From the NCBI RefSeq assembly GCF_005239225.2, contig NC_133300.1:17845584-17909583 (forward strand): a stretch of DNA of 64,000 bases. Reading direction: 5' to 3'. The translations under genes were made by a program, and so were the position numbers. The notes beneath the pieces are model-generated. The model did not search any database and had not been told where the DNA came from. It was given only the letters and a program-made list of their open reading frames with translations. Positions 20,885-33,900 of the stretch are shown piece by piece. Source of the DNA: Populus alba (Eukaryota; Streptophyta; Magnoliopsida; Malpighiales; Salicaceae). The first letter of the stretch is position 1, and each line of letters begins with the position of its first letter.

Positions 20885-23210
20885 GAGCATGTATGTTTCT
20901 GCTACTTGTTCTACATCAGACTTTGTTCTGCAAACGGCGAAACTCTTTGACTCGGTGAGTTTTGCGGCATTCCGACTTCGATGCCCCGGTTGCCGAAATT
21001 CAGTTGCCTTTGAATTTCGGGTCATCCCTCTTGAGCATGTATGCTTCTGCTACTTGTTCTACATCAGACTTCTTCCGCAAACGGCGAAACGCTTTGACTC
21101 AGTGAGTTTCCCGACATTCCGACTTCGATGCCCCGGTTGCTGAAATTCAGTTGACTTTGAATTTCGTGTGATCGCTCTTTAGCATGTATGCTTCTGCTAC
21201 TTGTTCTACATCAGACTTTCTTCCGGAAACGGCGAAACTCTTTGACTCGTTGAATTTCGCGGCTTTCCGACTTCGATGCCCCGGTTGCCGAAATTCTGTT
21301 GCCTTTGAATTTTGGGTGATCCCTCTTTAGCATGTATGCTTCGCCTACTTGTTCTAAATCAGACTTCTTTACGCAAACGACGAAACACTTTGACTCGGTG
21401 AGTTTCGCGGCATTCCGACTTCGATGCCCCCGTTGCCGAAATTCAGTTGCCTTTGAATTTCGGGTCATCCCTCTTAAGCATGTATGCTTCTTCTACTTGT
21501 TCTACATCAGACTTCTTCCGCCAACGGCGAAACGCTTTGACTCAGTGAGTTTCCCGGCATTCCGACTTCGATGCCCCGGTTGCTGAAATTCAGTTGCCTT
21601 TGAATTTCGGGTGATCGCTCTTTAGCATGTATGACTCTGCTACTAGTTCTACATCAGACTTTGTTTCTCAAACGGCGAAACGCTTTGAATCGGTGAGTTT
21701 CGCGGCATTCCGACTTCGATGCCTCGGTTGCCGAAATTTAGTTGCCTTTGAATTTCGGGTGATCCCTCTTGAGCATGTATGTTTCTGCTACTTGTTCTAC
21801 ATCAGACTTTGTTCCGCAAACGGCGAAACGCTTTGACTCGGTGAGTTTCGCGGCATTCCGACTTCGATGCCCCGGTTGCTGAAATTCAGTTGCCTTTGAA
21901 TTTCGGGTCATGCCTCTTGAGCATGTATGCTTCTGCTACTTGTTCTACATCAGACTTCTTCTGCAAACGGCAAAACACTTTGACTCGGTGAGTTTCCCGG
22001 CATTCCGACTTCGATGCCCCGGTTGCTGAAATTCAGTTGACTTTGAATTTCGTGTGATCGCTCTTTAGCATGTATGCTTCTGCTACTTGTTCTACATCAG
22101 ACTTTCTTCCGGAAACGGCGAAACGCTTTGACTCGTTGAGTTTCGCGGCTTTACGACTTCGATGCCCCGGTTTCCGAAATTCAGTTGCCTTTGAATTTTG
22201 GGTGATCCCTCTTTAGCATGTATGCTTCGCCTACTTGTTCTAAATCAGACTTCTTTACGCAAACGGCGAAACACTTTGACTCGGTGAGTTTCGCGGCATT
22301 CCGACTTCGATGCCCCGGTTGCCGAAATTCAGTTGCCTTTGAATTTCGGGTCATCCCTCTTAAGCATGTATGCTTCTTCTACTTGTTCTACATCAGACTT
22401 CTTCCGCCAACGGCGAAACGCTTTGACTCAGTGAGTTTCCCGGCATTCCGACTTCGATGCCCTGGTTGCTGAAATTCAGTTGCCTTTGAATTTCAGGTGA
22501 TCGCTCTTTAGCATGTATGACTCTGCTACTAGTTCTACATCAGACTTTGTTTCTCAAACGGCGAAACGCTTTGAATCGGTGAGTTTCGCGGCATTCCGAC
22601 TTCGATGCCTCGGTTGCCGAAATTCAGTTGCCTTTGAATTTCGGGTGATCCCTCTTGAGCATGTATGTTTCTGCTACTTGTTCTACATCAGACTTTGTTC
22701 CGCAAACGGCGAAACGCTTTGACTCGGTGAGTTTCGCGGCATTCCGACTTCGATGCCCCGGTTGCTGAAATTCAGTTGCCTTTGAATTTCGGGTCATGCC
22801 TCTTGAGCATGTATGCTTCTGCTACTTGTTCTACATCAGACTTCTTCTGCAAACGGCAAAACACTTTGACTCGGTGAGTTTCCCGGCATTCCGACTTCGA
22901 TGCCCCGGTTGCTGAAATTCAGTTGACTTTGAATTTCGTGTGATCGCTCTTTAGCATGTATGCTTCTGCTACTTGTTCTACATCAGACTTTCTTCCGGAA
23001 ACGGCGAAACGCTTTGACTCGTTGAGTTTCGCGGCTTTCCGACTTCGATGCCCCGGTTTCCGAAATTCAGTTGCCTTTAAATTTTGGGTGATCCCTCTTT
23101 AGCATGTATGCTTCGCCTACTTGTTCTAAATTAGACTTCTTTACGCAAACGGCGAAACACTTTGACTCGGTGAGTTTCGCGGCATTCCGACTTCGATGCC
23201 CCGGTTGCCG
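20885..23210. repeat. Higher-order repeat, six-monomer unit of 886 bp
   Basis: Distinctive monomer variants recur with a spacing of 886 bp. The TTCGCCTACTTG variant appears at about 21338, 22224 and 23110; the ATGACTCTGCTACTAG variant at about 21629 and 22515; the TCTTCCGGAAACGG variant near 21220, 22106 and 22992. Six monomers of 147-148 bp make one unit, and about two and a half units are present. After about 23210 the third unit loses register. Confidence 0.85.
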
Positions 23211-24999
23211 AAATTCAGTTGCCTTTGAATTTCGGGTGATCCCTCTTGAGCATGTATGCTTCTGTTACTTGTTCTATATAAGACTTTCTTTCGCAAACGA
23301 CGGAACGCTATGACACGATGAGTTTCGCGGCATTCCGACTTCCATGCGCCGGTTGTCGTAATTCAGTTGCCTTTGAATTTTGGGTGATCCCTCTTGAGCA
23401 TGTATGTTTCTGCTACTTGTTCTACATCAGACTTTGTTCCGCAAATGGCGAAACGCTTTGACTCAGTGAGTTTTGTGGCATTCCGACTTCGATGCCCCGG
23501 TTGCCGAAATTCAGTTGCCTTTGAATTTCGGGTCATCCCTCTTGAGCATGTATGCTTCTGCTACTTGTTCTATATCAGACTTCTTCCGCAAACGGCGAAA
23601 CGCTTTGACTCGGTGAGTTTCCCGGCATTCCGACTTCGATGCCCCGGTTGCTGAAATACAGTTGACTTTGAATTTCGTGTGATCGCTCTTTAGCATGTAT
23701 GCTTATGCTACTTGTTCTACATCAGACTTTCCTCCGCAAACGGCTAAACGCTTTGACTCCGTGAGTTTCGCGGCATTCCGACTTCGATGCCCCGGTTGCC
23801 GAAATTCAGTTGCCTTTAAATTTCGGGTGATCCCTCTTGAGCATGTATGTTTCTTCTACTTGTTCTACATCAGACTTCTTCCGCCAACGGCGAAACGCTT
23901 TGACTCGGTGAGTTTCGCAACATTCCGACTTCGATGCCCCAGTTGCTGAAATTCAGTTGCCTTTGAATTTCGGGTGATCTCTCTTTAGCATGTATGCTTC
24001 TGCTACTAGTTCTACATCAGACTTTGTTCCGCAAACGGCGAAACGCTTTGACTCCGTGAGTTTCGCGGCATTCCGACTTCGATGCCCCGGTTGCCGAAAT
24101 TCAGTTGCCTTTAAATTTCGGGTGATCCCTCTTGAGCATGTATGCTTCTTCTACTTGTTCTACATCAGACTTCTTCCGCCAACGGCGAAACGCTTTGACT
24201 CGGTGAGTTTCGCAACATTCCGACTTCGATGCCCCGGATGTCGAAATTCAGTTGCTTTTGAATTTCGGGTCATCCCTCTTAAGCATGTATGCTTCTTCTA
24301 CTTGTTCTACATCAGACTTCTTCCGCCAACGGCGAAACGCTTTGACTCGGTGAGTTTCGCGGCATTCCGACTTCGATGCCCCGGTTGAAGAAATTCAGTT
24401 GCCTTTGAATTTCGGGTGATCCCTCTTGAGTATGTATGCTTCTGCTACTTGTTCTACATCACACTTTCATCCGCAAACCGCTAAACGCTTTGACTCCGTG
24501 AGTTTCGCGGCATTCCGACTTCGATGCCCCGGTTGTCGAAATTCAGTTGCTTTTGAATTTCTGTCATCCCTTTTAAGCATGTATGCTTCTTCTACTTGTT
24601 CTTCATCAGACTTCTTCCGCAACGGCAAAACGCTTTGACTCGGTGAGTTTCGCAACATTCCGACTTCGATGTCCCGGTTGCCGAAATTCAGTTGCCTTTG
24701 AATTTCGGGTGATGCCTCTTTAGCATGTATGTTTCGGCTACTTGTTCTACATCACAGTTTCTTCCGCAAACGGCAAAACGCTTTGACTCCGTGAGTTTCG
24801 CGGCATTCCGACTTCGATGCCCCGGTTGCCGAAATTCAGTTGCCTTTGAAATTTCGGGTGATCCCTCTTGAGCATGTATGCTTCTGCTACTTGTTCTACA
24901 TCACACTTTCTTCCGCAAACGGCGAAACGCTTTGACTCGTGAGTTTCGCGGCATTCCGACTTCGATGCCCCGGTTGCCGAAATTCAGTTGCCTTTGAAT

Positions 25000-27900
25000 T
25001 TCGGGTGATCCCTCTTGAGCATGTATGCTTCTGCTACTTGTTCTACATCAGACTTTCTTCCGCAAACGGCGAAACGCTTTGACTCGGTGAGTTTCGCGGC
25101 ATTCCGACTTCGATGCCCCGGTTGCCGAAATTCAGTTGCCTTTGAATTTCGGGTGATCCCTCTTGAGCATGTATGCTTCTGCTACTTGTTCTACATCACT
25201 TTCTTCCGCAAACGGCGAAACGCTTTGACTCGGTGAGTTTCGCGGCATTCCGACTTCGATGCCCCGGTTGCCGAAATTCAGTTGCCTTTGAATTTCGGGT
25301 GATCCCTCTTGAGCATGTATGCTTCTGCTACTTGTTCTACATCAGACTTTCTTCCGCAAACGGCGAAACGCTTTGACTCGGTGAGTTTCGCGGCATTCCG
25401 ACTTCGATGCCCCGGTTGCCGAAATTCAGTTGCCTTTGAATTTCGGGTGATCCCTCTTGAGCATGTATGCTTCTGCTACTTGTTCTACATCAGACTTTCT
25501 TCCGCAAACGGCGAAACGCTTTGACTCGGTGAGTTTCGCGGCATTCCGACTTCGATGCCCCGGTTGCCGAAATTCAGTTGCCTTTGAATTTCGGGTGATC
25601 CCTCTTGAGCATGTATGCTTCTGCTACTTGTTCTACATCAGACTTTCTTCCGCAAACGGCGAAACGCTTTGACTCGGTGAGTTTCGCGGCATTCCGACTT
25701 CGATGCCCCGGTTGCCGAAATTCAGTTGCCTTTGAATTTCGGGTGATCCCTCTTGAGCATGTATGCTTCTGCTACTTGTTCTACATCAGACTTTCTTCCG
25801 CAAACGGCGAAACGCTTTGACTCGTGAGTTTCGCGGCATTCCGACTTCGATGCCCCGGTTGCCGAAATTCAGTTGCCTTTGAATTTCGGGTGATCCCTCT
25901 TGAGCATGTATGCTTCTGCTACTTGTTCTACATCAGACTTTCTTCCGCAAACGGCGAAACGCTTTGACTCGGTGAGTTTCGCGGCATTCCGACTTCGATG
26001 CCCCGGTTGCCGAAATTCAGTTGCCTTTGAATTTCGGGTGATCCCTCTTGAGCATGTATGCTTCTGCTACTTGTTCTACATCAGACTTTCTTCCGCAAAC
26101 GGCGAAACGCTTTGACTCGGTGAGTTTCGCGGCATTCCGACTTCGATGCCCCGGTTGCCGAAATTCAGTTGCCTTTGAATTTCGGGTGATCCCTCTTGAG
26201 CATGTATGCTTCTGCTACTTGTTCTACATCAGACTTTCTTCCGCAAACGGCGAAACGCTTTGACTCGGTGAGTTTCGCGGCATTCCGACTTCGATGCCCC
26301 GGTTGCCGAAATTCAGTTGCCTTTGAATTTCGGGTGATCCCTCTTGAGCATGTATGCTTCTGCTACTTGTTCTACATCAGACTTTCTTCCGCAAACGGCG
26401 AAACGCTTTGACTCGGTGAGTTTCGCGGCATTCCGACTTCGATGCCCCGGTTGCCGAAATTCAGTTGCCTTTGAATTTCGGGTGATCCCTCTTGAGCATG
26501 TATGCTTCTGCTACTTGTTCTACATCATACTTTCTTCCGCAAACGGCGAAACGCTTTGACTCGGTGAGTTTCGCGGCATTCCGACTTCGATGCCCCGGTT
26601 GCCGAAATTCAGTTGCCTTTGAATTTCGGGTGATCCCTCTTGAGCATGTATGCTTCTGCTACTTGTTCTACATCATACTTTCTTCCGCAAACGGCGAAAC
26701 GCTTTGACTCGGTGAGTTTCGAGGCATTCCGACTTCGATGCCCCGGTTGCCGAAATTCAGTTGCCTTTGAATTTCGGGTGATCCCTCTTGAGCATGTATG
26801 CTTCTGCTACTTGTTCTACATCATACTTTCTTCCGCAAACGGCGAAACGCTTTGACTCGGTGAGTTTCGCGGCATTCCGACTTCGATGCCCCGGTTGCCG
26901 AAATTCAGTTGCCTTTGAATTTCGGGTGATCCCTCTTGAGCATGTATGCTTCTGCTACTTGTTCTACATCATACTTTCTTCCGCAAACGGCGAAACGCTT
27001 TGACTCGGTGAGTTTCGCGGCATTCCGACTTCGATGCCCCGGTTGCCGAAATTCAGTTGCCTTTGAATTTCGGGTGATCCCTCTTGAGCATGTATGCTTC
27101 TGCTACTTGTTCTACATCATACTTTCTTCCGCAAACGGCGAAACGCTTTGACTCGGTGAGTTTCGCGGCATTCCGACTTCGATGCCCCGGTTGCCGAAAT
27201 TCAGTTGCCTTTGAATTTCGGGTGATCCCTCTTGAGCATGTATGCTTCTGCTACTTGTTCTACATCATACTTTCTTCCGCAAACGGCGAAACGCTTTGAC
27301 TCGGTGAGTTTCGAGGCATTCCGACTTCGATGCCCCGGTTGCCGAAATTCAGTTGCCTTTGAATTTCGGGTGATCCCTCTTGAGCATGTATGCTTCTGCT
27401 ACTTGTTCTACATCATACTTTCTTCCGCAAACGGCGAAACGCTTTGACTCGGTGAGTTTCGAGGCATTCCGACTTCGATGCCCCGGTTGCCGAAATTCAG
27501 TTGCCTTTGAATTTCGGGTGATCCCTCTTGAGCATGTATGCTTCTGCTACTTGTTCTACATCATACTTTCTTCCGCAAACGGCGAAACGCTTTGACTCGG
27601 TGAGTTTCGCGGCATTCCGACTTCGATGCCCCGGTTGCCGAAATTCAGTTGCCTTTGAATTTCGGGTGATCCCTCTTGAGCATGTATGCTTCTGCTACTT
27701 GTTCTACATCATACTTTCTTCCGCAAACGGCGAAACGCTTTGACTCGGTGAGTTTCGAGGCATTCCGACTTCGATGCCCCGGTTGCCGAAATTCAGTTGC
27801 CTTTGAATTTCGGGTGATCCCTCTTGAGCATGTATGCTTCTGCTACTTGTTCTACATCATACTTTCTTCCGCAAACGGCGAAACGCTTTGACTCGGTGAG

Positions 27901-30900
27901 TTTCGCGGCATTCCGACTTCGATGCCCCGGTTGCCGAAATTCAGTTGCCTTTGAATTTCGGGTGATCCCTCTTGAGCATGTATGCTTCTGCTACTTGTTC
28001 TACATCATACTTTCTTCCGCAAACGGCGAAACGCTTTGACTCGGTGAGTTTCGCGGCATTCCGACTTCGATGCCCCGGTTGCCGAAATTCAGTTGCCTTT
28101 GAATTTCGGGTGATCCCTCTTGAGCATGTATGCTTCTGCTACTTGTTCTACATCATACTTTCTTCCGCAAACGGCGAAACGCTTTGACTCGGTGAGTTTC
28201 GCGGCATTCCGACTTCGATGCCCCGGTTGCCGAAATTCAGTTGCCTTTGAATTTCGGGTGATCCCTCTTGAGCATGTATGCTTCTGCTACTTGTTCTACA
28301 TCATACTTTCTTCCGCAAACGGCGAAACGCTTTGACTCGGTGAGTTTCGCGGCATTCCGACTTCGATGCCCCGGTTGCCGAAATTCAGTTGCCTTTGAAT
28401 TTCGGGTGATCCCTCTTGAGCATGTATGCTTCTGCTACTTGTTCTACATCATACTTTCTTCCGCAAACGGCGAAACGCTTTGACTCGGTGAGTTTCGCGG
28501 CATTCCGACTTCGATGCCCCGGTTGCCGAAATTCAGTTGCCTTTGAATTTCGGGTGATCCCTCTTGAGCATGTATGCTTCTGCTACTTGTTCTACATCAT
28601 ACTTTCTTCCGCAAACGGCGAAACGCTTTGACTCGGTGAGTTTCGCGGCATTCCGACTTCGATGCCCCGGTTGCCGAAATTCAGTTGCCTTTGAATTTCG
28701 GGTGATCCCTCTTGAGCATGTATGCTTCTGCTACTTGTTCTACATCAGACTTTCTTCCGCAAACGGCGAAACGCTTTGACTCGGTGAGTTTCGAGGCATT
28801 CCGACTTCGATGCCCCGGTTGCCGAAATTCAGTTGCCTTTGAATTTCGGGTGATCCCTCTTGAGCATGTATGCTTCTGCTACTTGTTCTACATCATACTT
28901 TCTTCCGCAAACGGCGAAACGCTTTGACTCGGTGAGTTTCGAGGCATTCCGACTTCGATGCCCCGGTTGCCGAAATTCAGTTGCCTTTGAATTTCGGGTG
29001 ATCCCTCTTGAGCATGTATGCTTCTGCTACTTGTTCTACATCATACTTTCTTCCGCAAACGGCGAAACGCTTTGACTCGGTGAGTTTCGCGGCATTCCGA
29101 CTTCGATGCCCCGGTTGCCGAAATTCAGTTGCCTTTGAATTTCGGGTGATCCCTCTTGAGCATGTATGCTTCTGCTACTTGTTCTACATCATACTTTCTT
29201 CCGCAAACGGCGAAACGCTTTGACTCGGTGAGTTTCGCGGCATTCCGACTTCGATGCCCCGGTTGCCGAAATTCAGTTGCCTTTGAATTTCGGGTGATCC
29301 CTCTTGAGCATGTATGCTTCTGCTACTTGTTCTACATCATACTTTCTTCCGCAAACGGCGAAACGCTTTGACTCGGTGAGTTTCGCGGCATTCCGACTTC
29401 GATGCCCCGGTTGCCGAAATTCAGTTGCCTTTGAATTTCGGGTGATCCCTCTTGAGCATGTATGCTTCTGCTACTTGTTCTACATCATACTTTCTTCCGC
29501 AAACGGCGAAACGCTTTGACTCGGTGAGTTTCGCGGCATTCCGACTTCGATGCCCCGGTTGCCGAAATTCAGTTGCCTTTGAATTTCGGGTGATCCCTCT
29601 TGAGCATGTATGCTTCTGCTACTTGTTCTACATCATACTTTCTTCCGCAAACGGCGAAACGCTTTGACTCGGTGAGTTTCGAGGCATTCCGACTTCGATG
29701 CCCCGGTTGCCGAAATTCAGTTGCCTTTGAATTTCGGGTGATCCCTCTTGAGCATGTATGCTTCTGCTACTTGTTCTACATCATACTTTCTTCCGCAAAC
29801 GGCGAAACGCTTTGACTCGGTGAGTTTCGCGGCATTCCGACTTCGATGCCCCGGTTGCCGAAATTCAGTTGCCTTTGAATTTCGGGTGATCCCTCTTGAG
29901 CATGTATGCTTCTGCTACTTGTTCTACATCATACTTTCTTCCGCAAACGGCGAAACGCTTTGACTCGGTGAGTTTCGAGGCATTCCGACTTCGATGCCCC
30001 GGTTGCCGAAATTCAGTTGCCTTTGAATTTCGGGTGATCCCTCTTGAGCATGTATGCTTCTGCTACTTGTTCTACATCATACTTTCTTCCGCAAACGGCG
30101 AAACGCTTTGACTCGGTGAGTTTCGAGGCATTCCGACTTCGATGCCCCGGTTGCCGAAATTCAGTTGCCTTTGAATTTCGGGTGATCCCTCTTGAGCATG
30201 TATGCTTCTGCTACTTGTTCTACATCATACTTTCTTCCGCAAACGGCGAAACGCTTTGACTCGGTGAGTTTCGAGGCATTCCGACTTCGATGCCCCGGTT
30301 GCCGAAATTCAGTTGCCTTTGAATTTCGGGTGATCCCTCTTGAGCATGTATGCTTCTGCTACTTGTTCTACATCATACTTTCTTCCGCAAACGGCGAAAC
30401 GCTTTGACTCGGTGAGTTTCGAGGCATTCCGACTTCGATGCCCCGGTTGCCGAAATTCAGTTGCCTTTGAATTTCGGGTGATCCCTCTTGAGCATGTATG
30501 CTTCTGCTACTTGTTCTACATCATACTTTCTTCCGCAAACGGCGAAACGCTTTGACTCGGTGAGTTTCGAGGCATTCCGACTTCGATGCCCCGGTTGCCG
30601 AAATTCAGTTGCCTTTGAATTTCGGGTGATCCCTCTTGAGCATGTATGCTTCTGCTACTTGTTCTACATCATACTTTCTTCCGCAAACGGCGAAACGCTT
30701 TGACTCGGTGAGTTTCGAGGCATTCCGACTTCGATGCCCCGGTTGCCGAAATTCAGTTGCCTTTGAATTTCGGGTGATCCCTCTTGAGCATGTATGCTTC
30801 TGCTACTTGTTCTACATCATACTTTCTTCCGCAAACGGCGAAACGCTTTGACTCGGTGAGTTTCGAGGCATTCCGACTTCGATGCCCCGGTTGCCGAAAT

Positions 30901-33900
30901 TCAGTTGCCTTTGAATTTCGGGTGATCCCTCTTGAGCATGTATGCTTCTGCTACTTGTTCTACATCATACTTTCTTCCGCAAACGGCGAAACGCTTTGAC
31001 TCGGTGAGTTTCGAGGCATTCCGACTTCGATGCCCCGGTTGCCGAAATTCAGTTGCCTTTGAATTTCGGGTGATCCCTCTTGAGCATGTATGCTTCTGCT
31101 ACTTGTTCTACATCATACTTTCTTCCGCAAACGGCGAAACGCTTTGACTCGGTGAGTTTCGAGGCATTCCGACTTCGATGCCCCGGTTGCCGAAATTCAG
31201 TTGCCTTTGAATTTCGGGTGATCCCTCTTGAGCATGTATGCTTCTGCTACTTGTTCTACATCATACTTTCTTCCGCAAACGGCGAAACGCTTTGACTCGG
31301 TGAGTTTCGAGGCATTCCGACTTCGATGCCCCGGTTGCCGAAATTCAGTTGCCTTTGAATTTCGGGTGATCCCTCTTGAGCATGTATGCTTCTGCTACTT
31401 GTTCTACATCATACTTTCTTCCGCAAACGGCGAAACGCTTTGACTCGGTGAGTTTCGAGGCATTCCGACTTCGATGCCCCGGTTGCCGAAATTCAGTTGC
31501 CTTTGAATTTCGGGTGATCCCTCTTGAGCATGTATGCTTCTGCTACTTGTTCTACATCATACTTTCTTCCGCAAACGGCGAAACGCTTTGACTCGGTGAG
31601 TTTCGAGGCATTCCGACTTCGATGCCCCGGTTGCCGAAATTCAGTTGCCTTTGAATTTCGGGTGATCCCTCTTGAGCATGTATGCTTCTGCTACTTGTTC
31701 TACATCATACTTTCTTCCGCAAACGGCGAAACGCTTTGACTCGGTGAGTTTCGCGGCATTCCGACTTCGATGCCCCGGTTGCCGAAATTCAGTTGCCTTT
31801 GAATTTCGGGTGATCCCTCTTGAGCATGTATGCTTCTGCTACTTGTTCTACATCATACTTTCTTCCGCAAACGGCGAAACGCTTTGACTCGGTGAGTTTC
31901 GAGGCATTCCGACTTCGATGCCCCGGTTGCCGAAATTCAGTTGCCTTTGAATTTCGGGTGATCCCTCTTGAGCATGTATGCTTCTGCTACTTGTTCTACA
32001 TCATACTTTCTTCCGCAAACGGCGAAACGCTTTGACTCGGTGAGTTTCGAGGCATTCCGACTTCGATGCCCCGGTTGCCGAAATTCAGTTGCCTTTGAAT
32101 TTCGGGTGATCCCTCTTGAGCATGTATGCTTCTGCTACTTGTTCTACATCATACTTTCTTCCGCAAACGGCGAAACGCTTTGACTCGGTGAGTTTTAAAC
32201 ATCATACTTTCTTCCGCAAACGGCGAAACGCTTTGACTCGGTGAGTTTCGAGGCATTCCGACTTCGATGCCCCGGTTGCCGAAATTCAGTTGCCTTTGAA
32301 TTTCGGGTGATCCCTCTTGAGCATGTATGCTTCTGCTACTTGTTCTACATCATACTTTCTTCCGCAAACGGCGAAACGCTTTGACTCGGTGAGTTTCGAG
32401 GCATTCCGACTTCGATGCCCCGGTTGCCGAAATTCAGTTGCCTTTGAATTTCGGGTGATCCCTCTTGAGCATGTATGCTTCTGCTACTTGTTCTACATCA
32501 TACTTTCTTCCGCAAACGGCGAAACGCTTTGACTCGGTGAGTTTCGAGGCATTCCGACTTCGATGCCCCGGTTGCCGAAATTCAGTTGCCTTTGAATTTC
32601 GGGTGATCCCTCTTGAGCATGTATGCTTCTGCTACTTGTTCTACATCATACTTTCTTCCGCAAACGGCGAAACGCTTTGACTCGGTGAGTTTCGAGGCAT
32701 TCCGACTTCGATGCCCCGGTTGCCGAAATTCAGTTGCCTTTGAATTTCGGGTGATCCCTCTTGAGCATGTATGCTTCTGCTACTTGTTCTACATCATACT
32801 TTCTTCCGCAAACGGCGAAACGCTTTGACTCGGTGAGTTTCGAGGCATTCCGACTTCGATGCCCCGGTTGCCGAAATTCAGTTGCCTTTGAATTTCGGGT
32901 GATCCCTCTTGAGCATGTATGCTTCTGCTACTTGTTCTACATCATACTTTCTTCCGCAAACGGCGAAACGCTTTGACTCGGTGAGTTTCGAGGCATTCCG
33001 ACTTCGATGCCCCGGTTGCCGAAATTCAGTTGCCTTTGAATTTCGGGTGATCCCTCTTGAGCATGTATGCTTCTGCTACTTGTTCTACATCATACTTTCT
33101 TCCGCAAACGGCGAAACGCTTTGACTCGGTGAGTTTCGAGGCATTCCGACTTCGATGCCCCGGTTGCCGAAATTCAGTTGCCTTTGAATTTCGGGTGATC
33201 CCTCTTGAGCATGTATGCTTCTGCTACTTGTTCTACATCATACTTTCTTCCGCAAACGGCGAAACGCTTTGACTCGGTGAGTTTCGCGGCATTCCGACTT
33301 CGATGCCCCGGTTGCCGAAATTCAGTTGCCTTTGAATTTCGGGTGATCCCTCTTGAGCATGTATGCTTCTGCTACTTGTTCTACATCATACTTTCTTCCG
33401 CAAACGGCGAAACGCTTTGACTCGGTGAGTTTCGAGGCATTCCGACTTCGATGCCCCGAAATTCAGTTGCCTTTGAATTTCGGGTGATCCCTCTTGAGCA
33501 TGTATGCTTCTGCTACTTGTTCTACATCATACTTTCTTCCGCAAACGGCGAAACGCTTTGACTCGGTGAGTTTCGAGGCATTCCGACTTCGATGCCCCGG
33601 TTGCCGAAATTCAGTTGCCTTTGAATTTCGGGTGATCCCTCTTGAGCATGTATGCTTCTGCTACTTGTTCTACATCATACTTTCTTCCGCAAACGGCGAA
33701 ACGCTTTGACTCGGTGAGTTTCGAGGCATTCCGACTTCGATGCCCCGGTTGCCGAAATTCAGTTGCCTTTGAATTTCGGGTGATCCCTCTTGAGCATGTA
33801 TGCTTCTGCTACTTGTTCTACATCATACTTTCTTCCGCAAACGGCGAAACGCTTTGACTCGGTGAGTTTCGAGGCATTCCGACTTCGATGCCCCGGTTGC

